64,000 nt of DNA from Calliopum simillimum (lineage: Eukaryota; Arthropoda; Insecta; Diptera; Lauxaniidae). The position numbers and the translations under genes were made by a program. Shown here piece by piece: positions 34,440 to 46,784 of this stretch. The number at the start of each line of letters is the position of its first letter. Within the stretch, counting starts at the first letter, position 1. Below the pieces are notes generated by a model. The model worked only from the letters and a program-made list of their open reading frames with translations, made no database searches and had not been told where the DNA came from. The stretch covers positions 35,149,948-35,213,947 of the forward strand of contig OX638370.1 of the NCBI GenBank assembly GCA_951812925.1, read 5' to 3'.

Positions 34440-35215
34440 TTTTCAACTAGTAGGACAGTGTATTCAGTTTCAAAAATCGATTATTTTGTTTTCAGTTACG
34501 TGGTCGGAATAACGATTTTTTACTAAAAAGGAAAGCATCTACCTTTTTTGTATTTTTTTGAACAATGTTTGAAAAATTATAAAATGTTTCAAAAAATTCT
34601 GAAAAAATTCGCATGTAAGCTTTGGATGACTCTAATTTTTTTTTTTAAATTTTGAGAAGCCAAATTGGTTCCAGTTATAGGAGAACCATTCCTAACTATG
34701 CATGTTTCTTGCACCTCCAAATCCGATGTGCATGCTGCCGAGGCAGGTGGATTAACCACACTCTGGTGGGTACCACTTGGAGAGTTATTTCCCATCGTTT
34801 TTCGATCCATGCTTCATTAGTATAATCTTCTCGGCAACGCCCCACGCAGTAAGTTATAAGCTTAAAGCTGGATCCGGCAAGAGCTGCAAATATAGTGGCC
34901 AAATTCACATTTAATTTCAGCCGCCCAATCTGGAACAGACGCTGACCTGGGAGCCGCCCACTCTGGATCAGACGCTTCAGGATTTCGACAAGATGCTTAT
35001 TTTAAGGCGGCATCGACTCGCCTTGTCAGTGCCAGTTACGGGCATTGTGGGTTTTCTTTCAAGGCGCAACGCTGTCCAACGCTACGCCTCGGGCATATTC
35101 TGACCCCTTACCCGCAGGGGTAAGGGGACTCTAATCATTTTAATCATTTTATGTCTATTACTCTGTTTTCGTAAGATGCCCTGTTTTGCAAAAAATCAGT
35201 TTTGGAACCGAATAT
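34440..35215. mobile_element. hairpin family H copy D, split by an insertion
   Basis: The left arm (TTCAAAAATCGATTATTTTG, GGAAAGCATCTACC, TTCGCATG..CTTTGGATGACTCTA) and right arm (TTTCGTAAGATGCCCTGTTT, TTGGAACCGAATATT) are family H halves separated by about 500 bp of unrelated, GC-richer DNA at 34640-35130. Confidence 0.65.
34640..35130 (-). other. GC-rich insertion inside hairpin copy D, origin unknown
   Basis: Base composition is clearly higher in GC than both flanks. It contains an imperfect direct repeat AGCCGCCCA.TCTGGA.CAGACGCT (34919 and 34954). On the minus strand a 73-codon frame begins MDRKTMGNNSPSGTHQSVV. The arrangement (CAGTTACGGG / GTCTGATCC-type words upstream, Ser/Pro-rich start) could be the 5' end of a non-LTR element, but I cannot confirm that. 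It may also be a captured exon. Confidence 0.35.
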
Positions 35216-35740
35216 TATCTATGCTGCAAAAAAAAAAAAAAAAATGCATAATTCCTTAACGCCAAAATTTTTGGAAGAACATAATCTTTGATTTTCAAGC
35301 AAATTTGGATATCATTTATGTGAAGAAAAATAGTAAAGGGCTAAAAATATGATGAAAAAAAAAAAAAAAAATGATGCAGATATTGTTTTTAAGAGTCCTT
35401 TAAATTTTGAGACAAATTATGCTTTTAATGGTGGTGGCATCACTTATTTTTGTCAGTAAATGTTATTTATCTCGTTAACGTTAAATAGTTTCAGAGATTT
35501 GTTGAGTTTTGTTTATTGGAAGCATGGTACCGCCTATAACTTTTCCTCGATCTACACTAGCTTACTCTAAAAATTTCATGAAAATCAAGTTGTTTTCGAG
35601 ACTACCCAACAGAAAATTTCGATGCGCATCCCCAAGATGCAATAGCGACGCGCGTCCTTCTCGCATCTAAAGAGCTGATTTGTATGCGCATATTTTCTAT
35701 ATAGGTAGGCAATAGGCCACTTTATTTTTTTGTTTGTTTT
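35216..35740. other. interval without recognised gene
   Basis: A-runs and AT-rich sequence only. Confidence 0.4.
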
Positions 35741-35764
35741 TTTTAAATATTTTTTATTGTCATC

Positions 35765-36337
35765 CAAAAAGTATCCAAAGAGCATTTCTGGTAGCGAGAA
35801 CAAAGCGCATCCAAAGAGCATTTCTGGTAGCGAGAGCGAAGCGCATCCAAATAGCATTTCTGAATGCGAGAGCGATGCGCATCCAAAGAGCATATCTGGT
35901 AGCGAGAACGAAGCGTTTTCGGTCACGTATTTACGCACAAAACAAAATATGTCAATAAGTCGGCTTCGTAAGAGCGCAAGGATGGAGCAGTGGTCTAGCG
36001 ACTGGCATTGCGATTGAGAGTTGTAGCAACCGTGAGGTCCGCGGTCAACTCCGGCCAAGACCAAACACAAAAGTTTTTCAACTTGCAATTTTTCAATTAT
36101 AATTAATTTAGTAAATAAAAATAATTATAGCTACATCAAAATGATGGATCTTTATTGCGAAAGACGTAAAATTTCAATTAAAAATGAATTTTTTAAATAT
36201 TTTTATTGTCATCCAAAAAGCATCCAAAGAGCATTTCTGAATGCGAGAGCGATGTGCTTCCGAAGAGCATTTCGGAATGCGAGAGCGATGCGCATCCAAA
36301 GAGCATTTCTGGTAGCGAGAACGAAGCGCTTCCTTCC
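35765..36337. repeat. 36-bp minisatellite in two blocks around a SINE head
   Basis: Unit GCGCATCCAAAGAGCATTTC + TGGTAGCGAGAACGAA (36 bp, 12 codons) is repeated about four times at 35765-35912 and about three and a half times at 36212-36337. A variant half-unit TGAATGCGAGAGCGAT alternates. Both blocks start after the same ATATTTTTATTGTCATCCAA lead-in, so the unit block was duplicated together with flank. Because the period is divisible by three, frames stay open on both strands (plus SISGSENEAHPK, minus EMLFGCASLSLP). These are not supported as genes. Confidence 0.9.
35985..36058 (+). repeat. tRNA-like SINE head
   Basis: GCAGTGGTCTAGCGACTGG is a good box A and CGCGGTCAACTCCGGCC a diverged box B about 40 bp on. 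It lies between the two minisatellite blocks. Confidence 0.55.
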
Positions 36338-36587
36338 AATGAGATGCCAATGTTAATTTCAGCGCTTTTGGATACGAGAGAGATGCGCGTCACTGTTGCT
36401 TTAGAACGCTTCAGAAGCGCTCTATTCCCCATTGGGTATTTACAGACAAACACACAAACAAATAAACAATAATTTTTACTATAATCGCCCAGTGGTCAAA
36501 ATTCGAGCACAAATGATAATAAATAATTTTGTTACTTTTTGGATACTTTGAGTACTTTTTTTTTTTTTTGTTATTTTGTACGAAATA

Positions 36588-36915
36588 GAAAAGCTCATTT
36601 ATCATCCCTGGTATAATTCAAGCAATATATAAACAAAACAAAAAACATGAAGTCAGTGTTGTGCTTTTTGTCTTTCTCTTTGTGTTTTGTCCTTTTTTCA
36701 GCTCTGTGTGACCGTGTATTTTGTTGTTGTTAATATTGAAAAATTTCTATATGATTTTACGTGGCTTTAAGTCAAAATATTGACATAATTTTAACTTTGT
36801 GCACATCTACGCACAAATACCTTTCTAATGGTGTATAATTTAAAGTCTTACTCCATTTCTAACATAGTAAAGAAAGATGGACAAGTTTTTGTCTTGTGTA
36901 TTAATATATAGATTT
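36588..36915. repeat. dispersed repeat family R copy 2
   Basis: Direct-orientation homologue of 20200-20540; see the shared words there. Roughly 330 bp, no ORF. Confidence 0.8.
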
Positions 36916-38984
36916 CAGTATACGCGTAGATGAACTTTATGATTCGTGATAGCTTTTTATTTTAATTGCTTGTATACTGCATGTCATTTTGTTTTTTTGT
37001 CTTGATGTTTGCTGTAAGTTTCAGTAATTTACATACGTCATTGGCCACAATCCAATATGCTATACTACGATTTCTTTTCTTAAGAACTTACTTTCCGAGA
37101 AAAGATGATTTTTTTTTTTTTTTTTTTTTTTAATTGCACTTGGATTAATACTGAGAAGACGACACTATTTAATTGCAAACTGAGCAAATAATTTTCTTGA
37201 ATAAAAGCAATATCATATGAAAACAATTTTGATCTTCTAAGTGCTAACTTGTACGTGCTTGAACTTATATTTCACTTCAGCTGACATGTAATTTTTAAGC
37301 ATCAATATACGATCACACGTCGTACAAACCAAAAAGACCAAAATAAAGAAAATAATCGCATAAATGACCTTATTTGAGTAACTCTTCTTTGACATTGAGC
37401 ACTTTTTTTTTGCTAAAATCTGTTGATTAACAATTTGTATATATCACGTAATAAAAATTTAACGTTATGATTGCTTTTAGCCATCCATTCAAATCTGTGT
37501 TATATGACATGGCAGTAGTTAAAACTGATGTATCTTTACATACATGCACTATGATCACTATGATACACATATATGTACATATGTTGATATGTAAGCAATT
37601 GTTTGATTCTGAGTGTAACTTACCATGCAAAGCATGATTCAATTAAAACGCCAATGAACTTTAATTTTCATACCTGGGCACTTCATGGTACCATAAATAT
37701 ATTGAACAAATACTGAAATGCTGATGATGGTAACATGTTAAAATGCGCATACTCATAGTTTTTTCTTTTTTATTATGATTTTTCAATGTCAAGTTGTTTT
37801 TTATTAAAGATAATTTTGAACGCGACATCTTAATTAGAGTATTCGTGAGAATTGCTCAAGCATTCTTTAAAAATTACTTTTAATGATATAGAATAAAGTA
37901 TATTTGTATATAGAACATTATAGAGAAATATGCTAATTAAATTTTATATCAAATATATTTCCTATTTTTTTGGTATTAATTTTTTAGTAATTAATTTCAC
38001 CATGAAAACGTAGTTGGCGATGATTTAATAAAGTTCTTTCCTATAATATAAATTCCATGCGTATTAAATTATCTTAGGCAAAACTTTAAACATTTAAAAG
38101 CAAAATTAAGTTTCCCCAACTAATATCACTCTGGACCATACATCTAACAATTTTTATTGATTTTACCTTGAGCATTATATTATTAATATCAGCTTTTTGA
38201 AAACTTAGATCATTTATGTATAGAACTTATTTTTATTATTTAATAAAAAACAATGGAAAAATATAAAAAATATATATAAGCGAATTTCATTATAAAAAAT
38301 GTTCATTTAATTGCTTGCACGTGACTTGCTTCCTATCAATACTATAATCTCATATAGATATATACTTTAATCTCTATATAACATTTGATATTTTAAATAT
38401 ACATACAGACAACTATTTTTGTATCTTCATTTGACTTCTTTAATATTCGTGCCTCATCGAAAAATTTAAAATTCAAACTCGAAGTCGCATTTTGTTAGAT
38501 TTAAAAGCCAATGAAATTTAAATTTATTCCTCGAGATTCCTTTTGCAAAAGCATGAGCGAATTTGTTTACTGTGTTACTGAAAAAAAAATATATAGAAAT
38601 AGTTTTTTTAAACAAACTGGTTTTTTAAGATAAATAAATTCTTCTACAACTGCCGCTATTTAAAGTACCATATACTTAGTTTGTTTTTTGTAACAATTTT
38701 TAAAGGGCAAAAACATATTGATCACAATTTTTATGTTTTTACGAATTTCCATTAAAACCTTAAAAAAAAATTTTAAAAATTTCCATAAACTATAAAGAAA
38801 TTATTATTTTTTATTATCATGAAAAAATCAAGGTCGAACTAAACAGTTTATGAAAGAGCAACTTTTTAAACCCATAAACATTCCAAACATATATCAGTAA
38901 TTAAAAAAAACGCTTAACTGAAAATCTAAACATCCGGGTTACTTAACTGTTAGACAATAGGTAGGCCAGACGTTTGGAAAGGAT
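36916..38984. other. AT-rich interval, nothing recognised
   Basis: Contains long T and A runs (about 37110-37131) and no motif-bearing frame. Confidence 0.45.
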
Positions 38985-39068
38985 GCTGGGATTATTAGCT
39001 GATCAGCGAGAACTGAACCAATGACCCAGCGAGCATAAAGAAGTTCCCAAACCACTAGAATACGGAAC
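38985..39068 (-). repeat. tRNA-like SINE head / tRNA pseudogene
   Basis: Minus strand: TTCTAGTGGTTTGGGAAC (box A-like) then TTGGTTCAGTTCT (box B-like), at roughly tRNA distance. Stems do not close well. Confidence 0.45.
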
Positions 39069-39544
39069 CAAAAAGGCTGCTATGAAGTATGTACTCTATT
39101 ATCAATACTACAAAAAAATGTAAAATTTTTTAATCCCAAAAGTTATTGGAAGAACATATTGTGATGTGAGCTTAATGTTTCATGTTTTTGAGTAAAAAAC
39201 ACCAACAATACAAAAACAAGGCAAAATGCATAGGTAAAAAAAAACCAAAAAAAGTTTGGTAGGTTGGCTTTCGATACGTTTCATCCATAACCATATGGAA
39301 CCTTAAGTCGAATTTACCTATGTACATAATCTTTAAAAAAAATAGTAATGAGCTAAAAACATGTTATCATCTATTTAATTTCGATTTGAACTATATCGTA
39401 TAGAGATTTTGCTTTCATATATTTTGTCTTCCATAATCGAAATCGAAAATTTTTCCAATCAAAATCGAGTAAGATGATAAGGCTAGTGATGATGTAAAAT
39501 TTTGCAAAATCAAAATACCCATGCAGTAAAAATATGAGACAGTC

Positions 39545-40085
39545 TACAAAAAATACTAGTTCAGGGTTAATACTAGCCCGAATCTAGTGAAAAAGTGATG
39601 CAGTGGGGACCAGTTTGATATCAGTTTGTAGTTTGTACGGGGCAAATAACGAAAACAACACAATTTTCGTTTTTGCTTTTGAAATAATTTGTGTTTTGTG
39701 TCACTTGAATTGTGTGTCAAAATAAATTGTGGAAAAAAATTAAATGAATTCATTTATGTTAATGTTGTTATGATTCATAACTTATGAATGTAATTTAAGT
39801 TTATTTAATTTATTTTAAGAAAATATAAGCTCAAATCAAAAAAAAAAAATATTACTTCAGGTTGACTACACACGAAACCACTGGTTGAAGACTAGTTATT
39901 AAAAGACTACTCCACACTAGAACTAGCCCCGGACTGGTATAAATGTAATGCGAAAGGGAACAGTTGAAAATTCGTAGGACAACAACACACAAAAAAAAAA
40001 CAGTTGCTTGTTTGCAAAAGGGATTGAAGTGGGACTAGTATTGGCTAGTAGAGAACTACACTTGAACTAGTCCGTTTGCCTGCAG
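39545..40085. repeat. ACTAGT-rich segment with loose inverted ends
   Basis: ACTAG/CTAGT occurs about ten times, clustered at both ends (ACTAGTTCAGGG..TACTAGCC at the left; GGCTAGTAG..GAACTAGTCC at the right). Possibly a non-autonomous transposon with subterminal CTAGT sites. No target duplication identified. Confidence 0.4.
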
Positions 40086-40885
40086 GGACATGATAGCAAA
40101 ATGTCGATTCGATTTAGTTCCAATTGAAATCGTTATTGATGATACGAGTGAAAGTTGAAAGTATTCTCTGAATGATCAGACAACACGACTTGTGAAAATT
40201 TGTCATGTTTTTTAGAGAAATTTGGTAATTTTTTATGAAAATTTATGCTTATCGCATTGTATGGGAAAATATATACTCATCATTTGAGGCAGACATTAGT
40301 ATAGCCAAATTTGATAGAAAATTTTTTAGGTATGATATATTTTCGTGTTATTCAAGAATTTTCAATCAGAATATAAGATGACAAAATTTTTTTAAAGATC
40401 GATCATACTTTTTGAAAGATTATCGATTCATTACATATGTACCCATTACTTCACATCTCATTCACTCGCTAAATTACAATATATTGAACAATAAGTTAAA
40501 TATTGTATTAGTTAATAATTAAAAAGGTAATAACTGTTACATTATTAAGTGCGATAATTTCAAATTTATTATTTAATATTATAACTTGGAGAAAACTGAA
40601 ATGTAAAGCAATTAATTGTTAACGCTTCATAAGTGACTACAATTATAAATTTAATTTTTAATTATATGAATTATATAGACAGTGAAATGTTGTCAGCTAT
40701 GGTTTGCAACTTTAATTTTTTGACTATTGAAATTTGATAAAATAAAAATTTAATCTTCGATATATCCTAATGTCCACTCTTTTTGCTTTTTTCCAATTTG
40801 ACAACATCTTACTTCAATTTTGTTGCTGGGCTTGGATAAGTTCAGAGTTAAGACAACATCACTTAACATAGACAATAGTGCTTAA
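40086..40885. other. interval without recognised gene
   Basis: AT-rich, with no supported feature. Confidence 0.4.
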
Positions 40886-40889
40886 GGTA

Positions 40890-41439
40890 CTATTTATATT
40901 TCGGAAAATTTAAACTCTAATGTCTAATAGCTAAAATCTGGCAACACCGTATATAGTTTGACGTTTTTAAGCATAAACGTACTGACAACGTTTTGATGTA
41001 CAAGTGCTATTTGTTTTGTTTACAGTGAGTTAAGAAAATCAATCTGGCGAGCCTGTTTCTGAGCGATTGATAAATTATGGGGTATCCAACGAGAACAAAT
41101 TTTTTTTTTTACGACCGAACACATTGAACTCACTATACCAGCAATATACTGTGGTTTTTGATGGTGCTTTATTGTTATACAAAGAACTGAGTTCATCGGC
41201 ACATTTTTGTTGAGATAATCCACGTCGAAAGTTGTGAAAAGTAATCCAGCGAAAACCTTCTCTTAAAATATCCATTTTTTGGTCAAATTAATTTTCTTAA
41301 ATCACTGGAAACAAAACAAATAGCACTTGTACATCAAAACGTAATGAGTACGTTTATGTTAAAAAATGTCAAACTTTATTAAGGTGTTGCCAGATTTTAG
41401 CTATTGTCATTAGTGTTGCCAGTTCCCAAATATAAATAG
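40890..41439. mobile_element. mariner-derived MITE with ~150-bp inverted ends, TA-flanked
   Basis: TA at 40888-40889 and 41440-41441 flank arms starting CTATTTATATTT. Pairing continues through AATAGCTAAAATCTGGCAAC, TAAACGTACT and ACGTTTTGATGTACAAGTGC to TTTGTTTTGTTT. The 200-bp interior is a spliced-down mariner transposase (next entry). Such long arms suggest the copy arose by end duplication or a hairpin intermediate. Confidence 0.85.
41020..41290 (-). pseudogene. internally deleted mariner transposase
   Basis: The minus strand begins FDQKMDILREGFRW..LSQQKCADEL..APSKTTVYCWYSEFN, a mariner N-terminal helix-turn-helix region. In a second frame it jumps to ICSRWIPHNLSIAQKQARQI, the block that normally lies before the first catalytic Asp. 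The catalytic domain is absent, so this is a deletion derivative. Confidence 0.75.
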
Positions 41440-41444
41440 TACCC

Positions 41445-42980
41445 CTGATATGGTCCTTGATAATACTACAAAACAGTCTAGGAGTGAGAAAAAATATCAA
41501 TCAAAAACGACGGTATGTTTTTATTTGATATGTAAATTTTAAAGTTTTATAACTTAGATTTATGCACCTAACCGAGTTCAACGTCCATAAGAAATTTAAT
41601 TTTGCTAAAATTAAAAGCAATAAATCTCTTGTGGTTATTTATTATAAGCCTTCTATCCACTCATTTATAAGATAAAATTTATGTTAATTATTTGAAAATT
41701 CATTTTGAAAGCTAAAAAATTTAATTGTCAACAGAGGCCTGAGGCAGAGACCAACAAAAAATTGCAAATAAACGTACGAATAGAAACTTAATTTTCAATT
41801 ATGTGCACATTGATATCTATGTATATAACTAAGTATATGCGAGAGTTGGTCATAAAATTTATGAACATGATATCATAAAATTTATGTGTTCATAAAGTTA
41901 ACACAATCCTCTAAATCAGTGTATTTTTCAATGAGTCATTTTTCGAACTGTATGTGCCATGATAGCGCAAAGTTTCGTGATCTACTAGGCAGTATCACTT
42001 CTATACTCAAATTACTAGTATTTCTTAGATTATCTGAAAAGTTTTCATTCTACTGCAAATTTCGAGAGTTTGAAGAACAATCAGTACAATTCAAATTTGT
42101 AATAAGTTGTGTACTTTGAAAAGCCAGAAGGCTTAAAATGAGTTATTGCTAGAACCTTGGAGAGCTTATAGCAAAAAATAACCTTCAATGCATCCTGTAC
42201 CGCGCAGCTCAAAAAGTTGCAGAGCACAAGATAAATGTATGCGCACTTTGTATTGCATACAGTTGACAAGTAACTGAAATACGGAAGTTCGTGTATCAAC
42301 AATCCAGCTAGTTAGTATAAGAGGTGTGCATTTTTGTATAACACTATTCAGTTTTAGTTCAAATGTGTTGCTGTTAAGTTTAAGAGTTTTAATTTTTATA
42401 AACAGTATGTCAAATTTATTTAAAAGTTCTGTGTTAGCGATAATTTAAAGAATACTTTTCGTAACAATGTTTTAAAATTCAGATTAGTCATCTAGAAAAC
42501 CAACAAACTCACTGTATTCATGTCATGTTAAAGAAATTTAGTAAAAATATTTCTTATTTACCCAACATTTTGCAATATTTTGAGACTCATAAGCAAAATA
42601 AAACGCAATTTTTAACAAAAACCCATGTCCAGTAGTATGTTAAATGATTTCATATTACAAAAAAATTCCTGATGATTCAAATATTAGGCCTAAAACGTAG
42701 TTAACTACGTCATAAGAAATTCGATTCTCGATAGCACGTGCGTCAGACGCAGTGCGACAACAAACCCAAAGACAGTGTGGCCTTAAAGCGTCCGTCCATG
42801 TATGGAGCACGAATGATGATGCTTCCTTCAAATTTGCATAAAACTTTTTAATGTTTATTAAAAAATAAAACAACAACAAAAATCATAAAAAAAAAATTAA
42901 CAGTTTAAATGTGAAAAATAATAAAATGTGCTATATTGTATTGGGTCTGCTTTTATAACGAATATTTTTAGATGGAGATC
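41445..42980. other. interval without recognised gene
   Basis: It holds a perfect 16-bp palindrome ACGTAGTTAACTACGT at 42695-42710. Nothing else supported. Confidence 0.45.
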
Positions 42981-42982
42981 TA

Positions 42983-43650
42983 GTGAACGAATCATCTTTG
43001 CTGCAATTATTGCATATAAGTAGTACATGCAATGCTACCATTTTATTAGAAAAAAATTTGGGCTCCGTTATCACGGAAAGTTTAATTGAAGCTGTAACAT
43101 TAAAAAGTTCTAGACTTCAGGCAACAATTATTGAAATTCTACATATCTCCACTGATCGCGTTGATAAAGCTAATCTCTTGGCTAGCATCTTTTCTAAGAA
43201 TGCTAAGCCTTCAAATAGCAATCAAACATCGCAATACAGCGACTATGCCAAGAATCTACTTTCGAACTATGGAAGTGAAGAGGGCCTTTGCAAACCTCAA
43301 TATTAATAACACGTAAGGGCCGAATGACATATCAGCCCATGTGTTGAGAAGGTGTGCCTTAACATTGGCATGCCCACTACGCAATTGTTTTAGCATTTCC
43401 TACTCTAGTGGTGAATTACCAACATGTTGGAAGAATGGTGTTGAATTACCAACATGTTGGAAGATTGCCAATGTCCAGCCAGTTTTCTAAAAAGGCGAGG
43501 CTAGCAATCCTAATAACTATCGAGCCATAGTAATATGCTCAACGCTCTCCAAAGTTATGGAGGGCGTTATATGCTTTCTCTTTATGACTTATCTAGAGCG
43601 CAGCAAATGATCGCCAATATTAATTGCACAGAGCTTGCTCTACTGGCGAC
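42983..43650 (+). pseudogene. LINE (Jockey-like) reverse-transcriptase fossil
   Basis: The open frame to 43306 ends with STDRVDKANLLASIFSKNA, the linker that precedes RT in Jockey-type LINEs. Past frame changes, 43318 onward reads GPNDISAHVLRRCA, FSISYSSGELPTCWK, NPNNYRAIVICSTLSKVMEG and CSTGD, i.e. RT blocks 0-2. The FADD catalytic region is missing. An in-frame 30-bp tandem duplication (TGAATTACCAACATGTTGG at 43412 and 43442) doubles the LPTCWK block. Several stops and shifts make it dead. Confidence 0.8.
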
Positions 43651-43689
43651 TCAAAGGTGTTCGTCACCAACCTTCGCGTGATTTAAGGG

Positions 43690-43850
43690 CCTAGACTGGC
43701 CTCTAATTTTTGGGCTTTTGTTATTAAGCCCGGGCCCGCATGAAGCCTGCATTAAAATCGATTTCAAGGCCTGAGCCCGTCGCCAAAGAGTAACCGCGGA
43801 AAACGGACCACGAAAAAAAGCACGGCCCGTGGCCAGCTCTAGCACATACC
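43690..43850. other. GC-rich patch, GGCCCG-type words
   Basis: Contrasts with AT-rich flanks (AAGCCCGGGCCCG, GGCCTGAGCCCG, CACGGCCCGTGGCC). CACGGCCCGTGG forms a near-perfect short palindrome. The 64-codon minus frame has no family signal. Confidence 0.4.
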
Positions 43851-44239
43851 GTAAATTAAATTATTGATAGCAAAAATCTGTTTCCAACTGATTGACTTGT
43901 TGCCAATTAATCCTCTATCTGTCTACAGCATAAATGTCAGTATCCTGGAAATCAAAATATCAATGATTAACCACATTCAAAGAACTGACGAAAAAATTGT
44001 CTTCACTCAGTTTGAGTCAGTCGGTTGTGTCAAAAACATGAAACTTACCGCAACCGAGCATATCGAGGAATTTTTTTTTTTTATGAAGTTCAAAATTTCA
44101 GGCAGAAATTGTGGAAGTTGTGGAAATTGTATGGCAGTGACAGTAATGACATTATTATTGTATTGCAATGATAAGGACAGTAATGACATGACGCATAGCT
44201 CTAGATTCTTTCAATGCAATAGCATAACATTCAATGCTC

Positions 44240-44985
44240 TAACTGCTCGGATTTGAAGGCCGGAAAAATTATGTTGGAACAAGGGGGACAGTTATGACAT
44301 TTTTGCCTATATTTGGGCTGTTGTTTATTCTGTAGCATTTTTCTCAAAGTTCACAAACATATATGTCCGATATCGTTGTGCAAAATAATGTGAAGCCTGT
44401 TTCATTTGAAGATTGGCAAAATCAACTAGGAACAAGGGGGACAGCAATGACATTTTTGCCGGTATTTGGTATATTGTTTATTTTCTAGCATTTTTCTCTA
44501 AGATCACAAACAAAGATGTCCGATACGTTGCGAAAAATTGTATGAAGCCTATTCCCTTTCAAGGTCGGCAAAATTATCTGGGGACAAGGGGGATAGTAAC
44601 GACATTTTTGCCGGTATTTGCTATGAAATTTATTTTCTAGCATTTTTTTATAGATCACAAAAACTTTAACCAAATTCGTTGTAAGAAATAATGTGAAGCT
44701 TGTAACATTTGAAGGTCCGCAAAATTATTACTGTCTGTATCTGCTCCGTTATTTATTTTCTAGCATTTTTCTCAGAGGTCACCAACAAATTTTTCCGAAA
44801 TCGTTGTGAAGAATAATACTAAGCGTGTGTCATTTGAAGGTCGACAAAATGTTCTAGGGACAAGGGGAGCGGTAATGACATTTCAGCTTGTATATGCTCC
44901 GTTATATATTATCTAGGATTTTCGAACTCGTTGTGCAAAATAATATGAAGCTTGTGTCATGTGTTGGTCGGCAAAAATATCTAGG
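44240..44985. repeat. ~150-bp tandem satellite, about five units
   Basis: The landmark AAGGGGGACAG occurs at 44281, 44434 and 44586 and in decayed form at 44862 (steps 153, 152 and ~2x138). Each unit has ACAAGGGGG, ATGACATTTTTGCC, TTTATTTTCTAGCATTTTT, GTTGTG.AAAATAAT, GAAG.TTG..ATTTGAAG and GGCAAAAT. GACAGTAATGACAT words already occur just upstream at 44138-44190. Confidence 0.85.
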
Positions 44986-46755
44986 TGTGTTATTTCTCTC
45001 AGAAGATGGTGAAACATGATATGTCCATTTTTATAAATTTTGCAGAAGACAGAACTTAAACTTTAATTTGATGGTGAAAATTATACAAAATCTGTCATAT
45101 TATATTCTGTAATTTTATTTTTCTCGGGAACTAGAGAGAATAAATATATAAGATTTTTCCAACTTCTAAATCTCACTGCAAGGTGCTTATCTGAAGAAAA
45201 AAAAAAACTCAATACGAAAAAATGGGACATATTATATAATATCATATTTTGCCATCTTTGCACAGATTTATTTTCTGAAGTATTTCTTCAAACAAACTAA
45301 AGAATATAATTAATTGGATATTAATTGAGAAATTCAAAAATTAATTACGAAAAATATTATTTTTGCACAGGGACAGCAAAATAACCTTTTTAATGAACTC
45401 TAACATGTCATGAGCACTTCCGCTAAAAGTTTATCATTCTCACCATTCATCATTCTTTTCCGGCAAATTTTCTATAGTTGCTGCACTAAGAAGTCATGTT
45501 TTGTATGGGACATCAAAAACTATTTATTCTACTTATAATATTTAAAAATTTAATTATATTATTCTTATATAATTAAATACAGGTTATCACGCCATGCTGC
45601 TGCAAAAGCCAAGATTCAGCTAAACAGCTGAAACAAACCAATAACTCGTAGTTGTTTAAGAAACTCGCATAGTTTCCTAGTAAAATGAACTGAATATTTT
45701 ATGCTAAAATATTTTTGATATTTTTAACTTGAAACCGGTTACCAAATTTGAGAGGCATCATATGTTTGTACGTGACCGTGACCGTAAGCCAAACAGACTC
45801 AATCGTTTATGTTTTTTTTTTTTTTTATTGAATTTTAAATTTCTTTCCGTTTGGTACGGGTTTTATCGTTTTTTTTTTTTTTTTTTGCCAGTCATGCCTA
45901 ATTTTTGCTCAATTGTGCGTTCAATTTTTTAGTTGATGAGAAATCGTTTAAGGTGCTACAGATCGATCGATCGATTGAATCCATCGTCACTGATTTACTG
46001 CAACGCGCGGCACCGCAATACGAGTCGGAATCTGGGTAAACGTTCAAAAAAAGTTGGCTTTAATATGACCTTGACATAAAAAAAAACTAAGACAGATAGC
46101 AAAAAAAAAAATAGAAAATAAAATCGGTATTACCTTTTTACATACTTAAAAGATGTAGTTGTTTTTGTATTCAAAATCAAATCTACGAAATGCATAAAAA
46201 TTTAATGAAATCAGTCTAAAGCTACGAATTAGCCATGCCATGTATTGCGGCAAATTTAATTGATTTTTATTTAATTACTCAATGAATGGTCAACAATTAA
46301 TTTTTTTTTTTTTTGGTTTCTTTTTTTATTCTTGTCGAAATTTTTGTTGTTAATGTTGTATGATTAAGTTTTTGGCATTGAGATAAACTGACTGACTGAC
46401 TGCATCATTTGAGTAATGAGCACTTTTGGGTTTTCCGCAATTTAGGAAACTATGCATGATGGTACACTGAGCAAAAATTATATGTTTTATTATGTTACGC
46501 AATTTGGAGTTGACAGATATATTGAAAAAAAATTGGTACTTCTTTATATTTAGTTAATTTTACTAGAATTTCAATTCAAGTTGCCACTAACTCGGCAATA
46601 AAATAAATTTTACCTTCCTGTTTTAGTTAGTAAATTCCGAATTTTCGATTAACTTTACAGTATAGTAATTTTTTGGAAAAAACTTAAATAATATTAAGCT
46701 TACTGTAAAGTTCAAATAACAAAAAAAAAAACAAAACAAAACTTGTAAGGGTGTT
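44986..46755. other. interval without recognised gene
   Basis: Simple repeats only: (GATC)4 near 45960, (CTGA)n near 46388, several long T-runs. Confidence 0.45.
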
Positions 46756-46784
46756 ACCTTTGGCCTGGCCAAACATTAAATACC

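Noticed and set aside
35585..36088. 167-codon minus-strand protein with EMLFGCASLSLP repeats
   Set aside because: Produced by the 36-bp minisatellite, whose period keeps all frames open; no start context or homology.
44007..44256. Open frames around the start of the ~150-bp satellite as genes
   Set aside because: Composed of the GACAGTAATGACAT words of the satellite; overlapping frames on both strands; no motif.
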